Assembly (NCBI RefSeq): GCF_041146795.1
Contig: NC_135178.1
Span: 4,780,844 to 4,844,843 of the forward strand
Direction: 5' to 3'
Origin: Maylandia zebra
Taxonomy: Eukaryota; Chordata; Actinopteri; Cichliformes; Cichlidae
Length of the DNA stretch: 64,000 bases
Shown here piece after piece: positions 44,067 through 57,559 of the stretch. A program made the translations under genes and the position numbers. Below the pieces are notes generated by a model. That model searched no databases. It was given only the letters and a program-made list of their open reading frames with translations, and was not told where the DNA came from. Each line of letters starts with the position of its first letter. Positions within the stretch are counted from its first letter, which is position 1.

Positions 44067-44632
44067 AAAATATTGTCAGACTGTTCACTCAAATAAACAA
44101 AGTAAGGGAAAATTGAAGAAGCAGGTTTGCACATACATTCACACACTCACACATACCAGATAAAGAACTTGTAAACAATTTCTGATTGAACATTTGCATT
44201 TCCTTGTTGGAAATGTCTCCCCCCTCCCTTGAACAAATTATTTGGAGGGCGTTAATCCACATCACTGAGGAGTAACTAGTCAACGCGACCTCTCCAAAAC
44301 CCCATAAATCAGACAGTGTACACTAACCATATAATGATACTGATTCTTCCCCCACAATAAAGTAAAGTTTACCCTTGGTAGGACAAAACAAAACAAAAAA
44401 AAAAAAGACTTAGGTGAGGTTCAGCTGTTAATCTACAACCCAAAAACGATTGCAATCAAACTTAGAACGAATATGCGCTTAAAAACGCCCAGTTATGGTA
44501 ACATAAGTCCCACATAAATTCGAGCTCAAAATTTTATCTGTCTCTTATCAGTGACTCAATTACTGGTCGGTTATGTTGAAGCAGAGGCAGTCTTATGGAG
44601 TGTCTTAATGGTTAACCTGTTGTTTAACCAAC

Positions 44633-45517
44633 TCACTGGTGATGAGCATCCTCTGCTGTTTCCTTCGGCAAATTCTTGTAGAATTTTTCGGCTTCTTGAG
44701 GTGTTGAGAAGAGGTGGATCTTCCCACCGTACAGGATTCTGAGTCTGCATGGGTTGTGCTGGAATCCACGGAAGGCATTGATATCAATAAACAGTTTGAC
44801 AACCGGGTGAAATCCCCGTCGGATCCGAACCGTCTCCGCAGACAGATCCTGTGCAAATGTGATCTTGGCCCCATCATGTGTAATTTGTTGTTTTCTTGCT
44901 TCCCGATATACCAGTTCCTTCTCTTGGAATTTTAAGAAACGAATAAGCACCGCTCTGCTCTGGTTTGGTTTCCCAGAGGCAAGCGTGCGATGCACTCGCT
45001 CCAGTGTGAATGACTTGTCGGGCGCTAGCCCCAGCCACTTAGGTAGCATGATGTTAATAAAGTCGAAGAGTGATTGTTGCCCCTCTGCTCCCTCTTTTAT
45101 GCCGAAGATGCGCAGGTTCTTTCGTCGTCCGCGGTTTTCCAAATCATCTGTTTTGGCTTCAAGAAGTGCGATTCGTTTGATAGCCGAGTTCAGTGACGTT
45201 TCTGTTTTCTCAAGTGTGCTTTCAACTTCGGCAATGCGGGCTTCGGCCTCTTCGATATGAGCCCCCTGGTTCAATATGTCTTGCTTTACCTCCGAGACTT
45301 TACCCTCCAGTGCAGTCACTGCGCTCGCCATCCCAGTCAGTCTTATATCGATGCTGTCCAACTTGGCTCCAAAATCCGACCGGAGTGATTTGAGTTCATC
45401 CAAAACCTCGGCTATGCTAGCCATGTTAGCATCTGTGTCGGACGTTGATGGTATAGCGCCTGTCTTGCGTCGTCGGGTAAAGATGTCACACTGTTTCACA
45501 GATGAAGCTTTTGACAT
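44633..45517 (-). CDS. L1 ORF1 RNA-binding protein
   Basis: Intact frame. The likely start is the Met of MSKASSVKQCDIF at 45517 (the frame is open to 45559). It has a coiled coil with heptads over about residues 35-120 (LDELKSLRSDFGAKLDSIDI, IAEVESTLEKTETSLNSAIK). An RRM-like domain opens with RRKNLRIFGIKEGAEG, and a C-terminal domain has LRILYGGKIHLFSTPQEAEK. This is the layout of L1 ORF1p, a trimeric nucleic-acid chaperone that coats its own RNA. It is separated from ORF2 by about 570 bases, a longer spacer than in mammalian L1. Confidence 0.93.
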   Translation of the reverse strand: MSKASSVKQCDIFTRRRKTGAIPSTSDTDANMASIAEVLDELKSLRSDFGAKLDSIDIRLTGMASAVTALEGKVSEVKQDILNQGAHIEEAEARIAEVESTLEKTETSLNSAIKRIALLEAKTDDLENRGRRKNLRIFGIKEGAEGQQSLFDFINIMLPKWLGLAPDKSFTLERVHRTLASGKPNQSRAVLIRFLKFQEKELVYREARKQQITHDGAKITFAQDLSAETVRIRRGFHPVVKLFIDINAFRGFQHNPCRLRILYGGKIHLFSTPQEAEKFYKNLPKETAEDAHHQ

Positions 45518-45658
45518 GTCAGTGCCGTATATTCCAGACCACACTAACAGCATATGCAAGGGTTTTTTATAGAAAGTTTGTACACTGTCCTGAGAGCGAC
45601 CTCGCTAAGCTGCCATCTTAATGCTTGGCCACGTGACCCCCCGTCCTTTATCATTCTT

Positions 45659-45838
45659 ATTGTCATGGGCATATCCTATTATCTTTTTTCTATACATTAG
45701 ATTTTATTTGTTGTCCCGTATACCAATTTGTCATTCTTTGTGAAATGCAGATGCATAAAACAGTTCTATGCAAAACATGCATGCTACTTTCATGCTGCAC
45801 ATTCTACAACAAACACTTATTTTGTGTGCATTTGTCTC
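45659..45838. other. Flank of L1 insertion
   Basis: Short intergenic stretch. No feature. Confidence 0.3.
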
Positions 45839-46330
45839 TTTCAAACAGGTGCCGGTCCTCACCTCTGCAGTGCTGCCGTCTCCTGTAGCGCTGCATGGTT
45901 CTAAGCTAAGTTTCCTTTCCTTTTTCTGTTCTCTTAGATTTGTCCTCAGGTTTGAAGTGTCTGTGTTGTGCAGCTGGTCTGGTCTGTCTCTAGACAGTTC
46001 AGGCTGCACCCACTAGTTAAATGGTGGAGGCTCACAGCGACATACTCAACACACAAGTTTCTGAACTCTGCATGAGGGTTTCTCCGACGAAGTGAGGGCC
46101 GTGAGGCACAGCTCCCCGTCCCCCAGTGACCCTGCTAGGTCCACCTTCTTAGGGAAACCCTCTGCAGAGGAGCTGACAGAGCCAGGAACTTGTGAGTTGT
46201 GTGTGTCCACTCAGGCATCATTCATGCTTGTTCTGTAGGCAGTTCCTGTCAGAAGGAGGAGGCGCAGCAGGAGCATCGGGGGGCGGAAGACGGTGCCTCA
46301 GTGCCTCTCTCCTTCTGACATTGTTAAAGA
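45839..46330 (-). repeat. Diverged copy of the 32.5/34.9 kb repeat module
   Basis: Read on the minus strand: GAGAGGCACTGAGGCACCGT, TTCTGACAGGAACTGCC and GTGGGTGCAGCCTGAACTGT, with AGAGACAGACCAGACCAGCT, run in the same order as in the tandem copies, with substantial divergence. It is contiguous with the 46380-46610 module, suggesting both are parts of one larger element. Confidence 0.65.
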
Positions 46331-46620
46331 AAACACAACAAATTTATAATTATTTATAACATAAACGAGGGAGCGCTGTTTACAGATACTGAGAAGTATA
46401 AAATCTGAATCCTTTCTCTCGTTTGCTCTGAGGCGCGGGGGGGAAATATCGACAAGTCGATCAACATCATCTACAGATACATTCGACATCTCGAAAAATG
46501 TAAATTGCCACTTGATTCGTCCATTTGGTTGAAAAACCCGACCGTGAACAAGGAGCGAATATCACACCGGAAACTAAGCGCTATGCGCCGGAAGTAGCAT
46601 ATGCTAAGGCGCACACAGGT
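46331..46620 (-). repeat. Unclassified module, second copy
   Basis: Minus-strand homolog of 26165-26440: TTCCGGCGCATAGCG, ATGGACGAATCAAGTGGCAA and GATCGACTTGTCGATATTTC. The frame differs from the 26 kb copy by an indel. It also contains CAGCGCTCCCTCGTTTATG, a pogo-MITE-like terminus, at the position equivalent to 26415. Confidence 0.55.
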
Positions 46621-47714
46621 CTAAGTTATAGGTCTAAGTTCCCCATAATGCACTGGGTGTTTCTTCTTCACTCAACATGTGTTAGTAGACCTCTCTGCAT
46701 TCAGCCCGTCTGCCCCTCATCTATCGATGGATGTTTGTTAGAGGCTTTGGTTCCCACTGTCGCTCACAGACGGTCACCTAATGTTTCCCTGTGTAACTGC
46801 AGGGTCTTTGCCTTATAACATAGAAGTAGCTTGAGGTAACTGTTGTTATGATTTGATGCTGTGTGTGTGTAATAAAGCTCCCTTACTGACAGTGGGTCAC
46901 CACAGCTTGTAGCTCCATGTATTTGATGTGGCACGTTTGCCCTCGCTGACACAACCCTAAAGGGATTTGTGTGTATGAATAAAGTTTATTGTTCATACAG
47001 TTCATTGCCGTATGTCTATGAAAGGCTGAATGAGGGTTGTAGCTCCCTCAGCAGCTGTGGAGCGATGGCTCGTGGTCACCTGATTCAGCCCTGGAGATGT
47101 GGTTGGTTAGACACGCTGCTTTAGTTGGACACTACAAACCACACTCACCTGTTTACACAAACACATACACACCTTTTGTGTTACAACCACCTTGTTACAC
47201 TCAAACACCAGATGATGCATCTGAGCCAACTAAGGATTCACTGAGACTGAAGCTCGAGATCATAAGAATTTGAGGCTCAGCTGATACAGTATCATAGGAC
47301 AATCCAACCATTGTATGTCAAGAGACTATAGGCAGTAAAAGCTCCATCTGGAGGAGGAACGACGTGGTTCAGAGCGTTGCCTCCTGCAGCTGGTGACATG
47401 TTCAGATTTCAGCTCTGTCGGTTAGAAAGTCTGTTTTTGTTTTTCATCTGTGTGTTGCTCTTTCATCCTTTTGTTCTTCCTCTTTCTTGCATCAAGCTGG
47501 CTGACTTCACCACTGATGAGGTAACCATGAGCAGTAAGCCTCGTGTCGCTCACAGTTACATTTAACATAGTGCGATAAACACACTCAGTCATTATAAGGT
47601 ACATCCTCTAAAGGTTCACATAACAGACAAACAGGATAATAAAAATAATCTGGTTCTCTGCAGCGTCCTCAGATGAACAACACACAACATTATTAGACGT
47701 CTCAGTATTTGTTA
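46621..47714. other. No gene recognised
   Basis: 46640-46900 has a degraded L2-like end (AGCTTGAGGTAACTGTTGTT, AATAAAGCTC). The remainder has no supported gene. Confidence 0.35.
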
Positions 47715-48145
47715 CACTGAACACAAATATAAACACAACACTTTTGTTTCCATGAGCTGAACCGGATCCTGACTGGTTTTGCGACATGTGTCATTGTGCT
47801 ACACATGTACGGCATATTTCAGAGTGGCCTTTTATTGTGGGCAGTCTCAGACACACCTGTGCAATATTCATGCTGTCTAATCAGCACCTTGACATGCCAC
47901 ACCTCACAGGTGTGGCATGTTAGACTACTTTTAATTAACTGCTTCAGCCCACTTACAATGAAAATGTAACAAAAAATCTTGTTCCTGACCTGTGCAGTAT
48001 GTTAACACTATTGGAAGTAAAAATAACTCTAATTTTGAAAACACAACTTTCTTTCTTTCTTTTTTTTTTAATAAAGCTCTGACTTGTATTATGAGTCTGT
48101 GGTCTGGGAGAGAGTCTGTAACTCTGTCTGCAAAATACAGGATAT

Positions 48146-49110
48146 AATGACCAATGTTGGGCAATTAATTATATAGTTACTTCTTCAAAAAAGTAACCGA
48201 GTTATGCAAACAAAGTTTTTTGCAGCTGTTTACCTAAAAATGTAGCCAAGGCGTTTTTTAATTAAACATTTCAAACTATTTACAGAACAATCAGCTGTTC
48301 TGCATCAAATCTGATGCCACACAAATTATTTGTGCCACTCCAAAAAATAATTTGTGTCCACTATGAGATGAAGGAGAACAACAGCCTGATACCTGCAGGA
48401 CAACAGCAGATGTATCACTGCTGTAACACCTGTAACATTCAGCAGTCGCCTCATTGTTCTGACACACACAACAAAACTGCTGACTACACTACACACTCAC
48501 TACATAAGATTTGCGCTAAACGTCGCAAATCTCTCACATCTCCAAGCACCGCCGTCACTCCTAAAACTTCCTCCCGTTTCTAACCCTTGCCATATAATTT
48601 TTGATTGGTCCACATGGTACATTTTTCCACCAATAGGAAAGGGTGGTGGGGTGTTGTTTTTGCTCACAGGCTTTCGAGCGTTTTCCTTATAAAACGGCGT
48701 TTTCACCGTTTCTTCCCGCAGTAAATATAAACAACGACAGTATTCAGGAAGAAAACCAAACATTGCAGATATTTTTATCATAACTCTGGTTGTACGCGGC
48801 CGATCAACACAATTTAAAAACTGGTATAAAGTCCACACTTTTCCCGTCAGTTGTTCCGTCGGTCCTGCTCACATCTCCAATGGTTGTACACGTTGTCATT
48901 AACGTGGCTTCACTCCACATCAGCCGCTTTGCTAAAACACCGGTGTCGGCGCATAAGGACGCGTCAGAGCCTGACAGCGACGTTGATTAGCTGCGTATAT
49001 ACGAATGTGAATCGCGTGATTGGCTGGACTACGGGATAAGGTGGCCTCGTTCTAATCCTATACGGGAGCAGCCAGTCACTGACTAACACTGCAAAACAGG
49101 ATTGTTAAAG
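48146..49110. repeat. hAT-like repeat nested in the Tc1/mariner-like element
   Basis: Begins GACCAATGTTGGGCAATTAATT...AAAAAAGTAACCGAG, the TGTTGGGCAA/TTACTT signature of fish hAT ends, and shares internal blocks with 1160-1715. Non-coding. Confidence 0.5.
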
Positions 49111-49140
49111 TTTTCATTTTAATTTCAATTCAGGTGAATT

Positions 49141-49245
49141 TTTTTTTTTTTTTTTTTTTTTTGTGCGCGCAACGCAGATTTTCTGTGCAGAGACCGTGCC
49201 AGCAGTGCGCAATTGTGTACGCGCGCAGCTTAGAGGGAACATTGC
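49141..49245 (-). repeat. Repeat terminus ending ATGTTCCCTCTAAGC
   Basis: A T run at 49139-49162, then on the minus strand ATGTTCCCTCTAAGCTGCGC and GTACACAATTGCGCACTGCT, a recurrent fish transposon end. Confidence 0.5.
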
Positions 49246-49358
49246 TTGCGAGTGTCGGGTCTTTTGTGTTTGTAGAAAATGTTTCATATCTCTGAGTTCA
49301 GCTCATGGAAAACAGGAGCAAAAGCAAAAGTGTTGCGTTTATATTTTTGTTCAGTGTA

Positions 49359-50502
49359 AATGATAAAACATCAGGTTTGACCCAGAATACAGTTTGGTCC
49401 ACATGGTGGCGCTGTGAAAAGTGCGCGCTGTACTGGTGGCACCAGTGTCCCCAGCCCACAGACCAGTGCTGCCACTAATCGAGTTTCATTAGCAGCATCT
49501 AAATGCTGTTTAAAGGTGGACTTCATCTGTCACACAGGAGCAGTTTGGCTTCGCTTTGCTTAAATAATGACCTGGTGTATTTCTGTATACACACCTGCTA
49601 AGGATCAGGTGACTTTTATAATAAAAGGTTAATACGTGAAACCTTAAAAATAAAAAGAGCTGTTTTTAGCAGTATTTAGGCTGCAGTCTGTGTATTATGT
49701 CCATGATATTCTACATTACAGTAAAAACAGTAATTATATAAAGAACAGATGGATCAGGATCCTGTCTGTGTCTTTACTATGATCTCAGCTGATAATGAGG
49801 CTTGAAAGAGACATGTTTGAACTTTTGCATTGATCAGACAAATAAGCCTGCATGTTTGCATGAGCTTTACCTTTAACTGTAAAACATGAAGCCTTTATTA
49901 TTAAAAAAACAAAACCCTTTTGGTGTCATACAGGTAAGAAAGCAGCGAAGCGTTTTTCTCTCTAACAGACCTTTCATCTGTTTTCTCTGCCGTTGCTCTG
50001 ATGGGACCTGCAGGGTGTTTTTGGTGACGTGGAGGTTTGCACAGTTGCTGCCTGTGGTGTGTGTAGAAATGTTCATGTTCTAGTCCCACTGTGAAGCACA
50101 TAGACGTGTCCTGACTTCCTGTCTGTCCCACACTCTGTTGTCTCTGTTTGTTGCTGCCAACAGTACAAGTCATCTTTGCAGATTTTACTGAATTAACAAA
50201 AACATTTTTACTGAAAGACTTATTCAGTAAACACGTTTGTTACACTGAGACTGAAAAAGAGATCCCTGTTTACGCTCATAGAAAACGAGCCTCTGTTTTA
50301 CTTTATTGAAATCATTTCTAATCACAGACAGGATCAGCAGCGTGCAGCTGCAGTGAGGTGTTAGTAGAGGAGCTGTGTTTGTGAGCTGTAGTCTGGATCA
50401 GGTCTCTGTGGGAGACTCGGGTTACAGTACTTCTGAATATCACACAGCACATTTCTTCAGAATCGGTTGCTGTTTGCTAACATTTGACCTTTGCCCTTTT
50501 AG
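49359..50502. other. No gene recognised
   Basis: Sequence upstream of the unidentified terminal exon. Any additional exons of that gene are not identifiable by eye. Confidence 0.3.
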
Positions 50503-50736
50503 GCTGCCCTTCTGGCGCCCGTCGATGAGGACTTGGGATCTGACAAGAAGCAAACTGGGGGAAGCAGCAGAGTACCAGACTTCCCTCCTCCAGCAGGCCG
50601 GGAGATCTTGTTGCGCACCTGTGTGCCGCGACCAGCAGCGTACTCCAAGGCGCTGCCTCAGCGGCTCTTCTGTGTCCTGATGAGGGAGGAGTTTAGGTTG
50701 GCCGGAGCCTTTTCCACAGACATGTCCTTCTTTTAA
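50503..50736 (+). CDS. Unidentified 3'-terminal exon (77 codons)
   Basis: Preceded by a strong polypyrimidine acceptor (ACCTTTGCCCTTTTAG). Open in the frame starting AALLAPVDEDLGSDKKQTGG to TAA at 50734-50736, with an AATAAA signal about 70 bases later (50804-50809). The peptide contains PPAGREILLRTCVPRPAAYS and ends LMREEFRLAGAFSTDMSFF. Non-random composition, splice site, stop and polyadenylation signal in the right order make a genuine last exon likely. I do not recognise the protein. It converges on fasn (opposite strand, end at 52972). Confidence 0.5.
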   Translation, partial: AALLAPVDEDLGSDKKQTGGSSRVPDFPPPAGREILLRTCVPRPAAYSKALPQRLFCVLMREEFRLAGAFSTDMSFF

Positions 50737-52971
50737 GTCCTGTGAACAATTCACACCTGGGATAAAGATAAGTGAAGGACACAGGATGGAGACTTTCACA
50801 TAAAACAATAAAGCTGAATTGAACTAAAGTGAATAATTTGAAAATGACTCAGTGTTTTATCAGCGACACGTTACCGCAGCCTTTTAAGATCACTGAACCT
50901 GTTACTTCAAAAAACAACATGTAATGTTGAAGGGGACAAAGAGTTAGTTCATGTTTGACACTGATGTTAATCAAAACTTCCAAGATCCAGGTTGAATAAA
51001 ACAGCATTAGGTGTGTGATTTCACTCTGCTCCACACACCTGCGTGCTCCAATCAGAGACACCAGAGGAACAGGTGATGAATGTGATGGGGAAGCATACGC
51101 AGGTGTGACATACAGAGCCGTGGGAATTACAGGACATTATTACTGTTGATATATTCTCAGCGATCAGCTGTTAGTGAAGAGCATGAAAACCTTACTGCAC
51201 GTCGGTCAGCTCAACTTAGCTCGCTGGATAATTTACTTGTCAGCTTGAAAACATTTAACTTTAACAAAATGTTCACCAACACGGGTCAGTGTAGGTCACT
51301 GAGTCATCCTGCACACTAGCCCTGCCCCGCCCACCTGTGTTTATACACCTCTGCAGCCCCTCCTCCTTCAGCCGGGACATTTGTTCTAGCCTTCATTCAT
51401 AAACTCGGCTTTCTAACATGCAGCTAAAGTTCAGTCTGCATGCTCGACCCACATACTCCTGGTAGCTGAAGTGAAATACTGCTGTGCGTAAGGGTCGGGC
51501 GGGTGACCACGTCACCTGGTCATGGGGTAAATGCTGCGGCCGGGTTCAACTCTGACCTGAGGCCCTTTATTTCTCCCTCCCTGCTTTGCTGTCTGGTCTT
51601 CATTGTGCTATTAAATACAGACAAAAAAGTTTGTTCTCCTCCTTCCATCACCACCTTTGTTGCATGTAGAAAAGTGTCATATAGAACCAGTCGTTACTTT
51701 AATGGTCTGAACTAAACGGTCGGGTGGCGCCAACAGCGACTAAGAATTTTCTGGGCCAACAGGATTTGTGTTTCAGTCCCTGATAAACTGACCCATCCTC
51801 TAAAAAACAAAACCCAAAAACTATATTTACAAGATAAATGATCAGAAATAGTAACGACAACAAAAGCACAGGAATCATAGATCCAACGGGACAGGCTCGT
51901 TACAATGAAGGAAAACACTGAGCGACTGTTGAGGCCCTTATTAGTCCTACAAAACATAACAGAAATGTTACAATAAAACACAGAGGCCTTTATTGTCACG
52001 TCCATCGTACTGTGACTCCTCAGCACATTCATCTCCAATCAGCAGCTTCCTTCACTGACCCAATCACAGGTCTCAGGCCAGCTGTTGTACTCAGGTTTGG
52101 ATTATTTGCTGAGGTTTTAGATCTCTGGACCAAAGCCTTTAAAAGGAAACAGTTTCTCAGAGGTTACATCAGTAAATATGATCTCACTGTTACAGTGATC
52201 ATTCACATCTCTGATTAACCTCTGAAGAGACACATTTGGTCCTTAGCGACGCCTCTGTCACAGGCGTCTGTCAGAACAACAGCGTGTGTTTGACACAGTC
52301 CATCATGAAGAGAAGCAGTTTTTCTTCTGAATTAGTGAAATAACTGGTCTGTAAATTACAGTAACACGAGTGTCATTGTTAAAACACAGTTTATGAAACA
52401 CTTAATTTGTTGTTAACTTATTGACAACGTAAACATTTGCTGGTTGCCACTGTAACTGATGACTGTGTGGTCACATGACTGAAAAGTAAACAAATATCAC
52501 AAAATAAAGAAATGCCTCCAACTTGTGTTACGAGTAGTTAGTGTGCAGAAACACGGCTGCAGGGTCAGCCCTCCCTCCACAGTCGCTCATCAGGCTGGTC
52601 GCAGCGCGTTTGCCTGTCTACTGATGTCTGCATGAGCAGAAACACCAATTTGAGTGATGTTATGTAATTCAGGATTCAATCAATGTGTCAGTGTTTGTTA
52701 CTTTGTTACATTAATTTTTTAACCACGTTATTTTGTTGTGGGATGAACTTCTGCAAACAACAACATATGGCAACAAAAAACAAAACTTGCAGTTGGAATC
52801 GATGGAGCTGTGAGATGATGGGATGTCGACTGGTTCACTAACCATTAACATTTGGGATATTAGGATAACAGTAGCGTGTAAACATAAGCAGTGCAAACAC
52901 TTCCTATAACGACACATTGACAGTCTAGTTTGGGGAAAGCTGAGGAATTAGGGTGAAGAGACGGTGGATGT
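50737..52971. other. Intergenic region with fasn 3' flank
   Basis: Contains the 50804 AATAAA of the preceding exon and, toward the right, the 3' UTR of fasn (minus strand). Poly-A candidates for fasn on the minus strand are TTTATT-type sites such as near 51980 and 52500. No gene seen. Confidence 0.35.
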
Positions 52972-54939
<1,968 letters not shown>

Positions 54940-55290
54940 AGTAGAAGCCTCACAAACCACATGTAGACTGGTTGTGCAAACTCCCACAGACCCTGCAGTC
55001 GAGAGGATAACAAGCTGCTCCAGTGATCATGACCAGGACACAAACTGCTTCCTCCTGAATCAGAGGCCTGACTGACAGACACACCCTGGCATAGAGGAGG
55101 CTGAGGAGTGTGACAGTTGGAGCACACGCTCAGGTCTAGGTCTTTAAACAGGGGAACCACCACCCCAGTGTGCCAGTCCAGAGGCAGCATCCCAGAGCTT
55201 CACGCAGCGCCGTGTCAGCCAGGACGGCCCTGCAACACCCAGATCCTTCTCATCAGCCTCAGGTCTGTCCTAAATCCTAGCAGGAGCTAC
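54940..55290 (-). repeat. LINE reverse-transcriptase fragment
   Basis: Minus strand reads LPLDWHTGVVVPLFKDLD, then QGLWEFAQPVYMWFVRL, with frame breaks between: the DWQTGVVVPLFKKGD and EFAQPVYMCFVDLEKAFD blocks of a widespread fish LINE. Decayed. Confidence 0.65.
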
Positions 55291-55399
55291 CACGACGCGT
55301 ACCACAAAATGCATCGCACTGGTTCTTCCCAGTAGTTGGAACTGGTTGTCTGCTTGCCAATGAATCCTGCTTATTGGTTCCACTTGTGCTACAATCAGG

Positions 55400-56070
55400 A
55401 CGAATTGTAGTGGGTTAGGGTTAGCTGGATATGTGCTGGATATGTGGTGGAGGGTAACTGCAGGAGAAGAAGCTAGTGGGGGAGTAGAGCAGGGGAGGAT
55501 GTGGGTCCCCGGGGCCTGCTGGAGGGCAAGGGCCATGCCCGATGTGAGTAGCAGCAGGGCCAGTGCGCCCAGGAGCACATCTTTTTCGACCGTAAGGGAG
55601 ACAGGAGGCCGACTCACTGCCTCGGCTAAATGGAGAGGGAATTTCAGAAGGGCCAGGGCACAAGCATGGACCTTTTTCAGCTGTAAGGGAAACAAGAGCA
55701 AGGTGTGACGTAGGTCCCCGGGGCCTGCTGGAGGTCCAGGTCCACGCTCGATTTGAGTAGCAGCAATGGCCAGTGCACCAGGAGCACATCTTTTTCGACT
55801 ATAAAGGAGACAGGAGGCCGAACAGGTCTCTGACCCTTCAGCATAGACAGGTGGCTGAATGGGCCCCTTGGGCCCTCCAGCCGAGACAGACAGCTCAAAC
55901 GGGTTCCTCTGACCCTTCAGCGGAGACAGACACCGAACCAGCATGTGTGGAGACCTCTGGCAGTGTGGACACTGGCTGGAGCTTAGTGGCACATTGGCTT
56001 GGCTCAGGCAGTGGTATGCAGTCCTCAGAGGGCTGAAAGTGTTCTCCAACACATCCAGCAGAGGACAGAG
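55400..56070 (-). repeat. Proline-rich repeat region with internal duplication
   Basis: Two related units (about 55500-55615 and 55715-55815) share CCCCGGGGCCTGCTGGAGG and AGGAGCACATCTTTTTCGAC. A long minus-strand frame runs across the region but is compositionally simple (Pro/Ala/Leu-rich) and follows the duplication. I treat it as a repeat, possibly LINE-derived. Confidence 0.45.
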
Positions 56071-56284
56071 GACTCTACTAAAAAATCCGACTCTACTAAC
56101 CTATCAGAGGCTGCTTAAGATCAGAATGCAATCATCTGCAGTTTTCTTCTTAATTAACAATAAACTTAGTGTATATGTACTCCTAAATTTGATGAAAGTG
56201 ATAAATAATAGACAGCTCTCTCTCTCTCTATATTCTGACATTTAACTAATTCAAAAGATATTTCAATATTTATTTATCTAAAAC

Positions 56285-56725
56285 AAAACAAGTTAGAATA
56301 GCCTTTATTGTCATTGTACAGAGTACAACGAAATTGGAGTGCCACTCCCTTGGTGCAAGTTTCAATAATAAATATAAATGTAAAATATAAAAAGTACAAA
56401 AAAACAATCGTAAGTACTCAAACAATAGTTTGTACAATATATACAGGATAGCAGCATTAATATAATGACAGTATGAATAGCAGCATAATATAATGACAGT
56501 GACGGTATGGAATAGGTTCAATTGTTTTTGTTCTTATTTACTACGGTGATAGCTCTGGGAAAGAAGCTATCCCTGAATCTGTTTGTCCTGGTTTTATGTG
56601 ACCTGTACCGTCGGCCTGACGGTAATAGTTCAAACAGTTGGTTGCTGGGGTGAGAGTAGTCCTTGATGATATTGCCAGCTCTGCTGAGGTACCGAGAGTT
56701 TGCAGTGACCTCCATGCTGGGCAGA
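56285..56725 (-). repeat. Rex/CR1-type LINE 3' end
   Basis: Minus strand encodes YLSRAGNIIKDYSHPSNQLF, ELLPSGRRYRS and TRTNRFRDSFFPRAITVVN, the C-terminus of a fish LINE polyprotein. A 3' UTR follows, with TACAATGACAATAAAGGCTA at its end. Related to the remnant at 8680-8924. Confidence 0.8.
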
Positions 56726-57555
56726 GAGCAGCCAGTGATCTTCTAGTTGCAAGTTCACTCTAAATTGATGTTTAACAGAAAAAAAAAATGTTTTTATGTT
56801 TTTTCCCTAAAGTGTATGTAAATATCTGGTTTCAGCTGTGAATATACTGCTGTGTATTGAAATTCCTCTTGTTTTGCATAGAAATATACTGAACAACATA
56901 CAAAGCATAATATATAAAATACAATCTACCTGAGTTTTTTCTTTGAAAGAAGCCACTTATGTCAATTGTTGTGTTCATCAGTACATAACTGAAACCGATT
57001 ACAGTGCTTTGTTTAGCCGTGGAGGGAAACAACTGAAAATATGAAATAAACACACATGTAAGCTAAGACTCTCTAAAAAAACATCATTGTTGTTGTTCGG
57101 ATTTTCATTTCCCCATTTGTTGATTCACTCCAAGAGCAAGTAACGTAATATGGGTCAAGTGATCAGTTTGATATCAATCTTTTGTGATACACCGTCATAT
57201 TTACATTATTTGTACAGTATGAATGATTTGCTTTGGTACCTGGTCAAACTTAAGCTCTCCTCTGTCTGCCTGTCTACGCTTCTCCTGCAGCAGTTTCTCC
57301 CCCCTCGCTCACATGCGTAAGTGCTATGCTCAGTCACCCAGTGCCTGAGCTCAGATCATACCAAAATTAGGGTGAATTTACGACTGTGCGCTATGTGCTT
57401 CGAATATTGTGTGTAGTTTTTTGTTTTATACAGTTGGCAGTCAGGCATCAGTAACAAAATCACCAGGCTCACAGTAGACAGATTCACAAGAAATTCATTT
57501 GGGCTTAGAAGGAATAAAACAAACAGAATCCTTAATTAAGCTTGCGTTAGATTGC
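56726..57555. other. No gene recognised
   Basis: AT-rich fasn-intronic or retroviral flank. No feature supported. Confidence 0.3.
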
Positions 57556-57559
57556 AAAA

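Larger units (their letters stand above)
40055..45642 (-). mobile_element. Full-length L1-type LINE with 16-bp target-site duplication
   Basis: About 5.6 kb on the minus strand. Flanking direct repeats GTCCTTTATCATTCTT occur at 40039-40054 and 45643-45658. The 5' end begins GGGGGGTCACGTGGCC; the 3' end is a poly-A tail (T run on the + strand near 40051-40062) preceded by a TTTCAATAAAAATATATGG polyadenylation box. It carries ORF1 and ORF2. The perfect duplication and nearly undamaged frames indicate a recent insertion. Confidence 0.95.
47715..49356. mobile_element. Tc1/mariner-like non-autonomous element with nested repeats
   Basis: Left end CACTGAACACAAATATAAAC, then ACAACACTTTTGTTTCCATG; right end is the inverted equivalent (TGTTGCGTTTATATTTTTGT, TCAGTG). 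TA dinucleotides flank it (47713-47714 and 49357-49358). The palindrome ATGCCACACCTCACAGGTGTGGCAT lies at about 47893-47919 (quoted in two parts: ATGCCACACCTCA, CAGGTGTGGCAT). The middle is occupied by other repeats from about 48146. No transposase. Confidence 0.75.

Noticed and set aside
44859-45260. 133-codon + strand frame
   Set aside because: Antisense shadow of L1 ORF1.
47501-47520. Mini-exon candidate (LADFTTDE between an AG and GTAACC)
   Set aside because: Too short, no partner exons and no family support.
55270-56052. 260-codon proline/leucine-rich minus-strand frame
   Set aside because: Overlaps an internally duplicated low-complexity region and a LINE fragment; no start context or splice logic.
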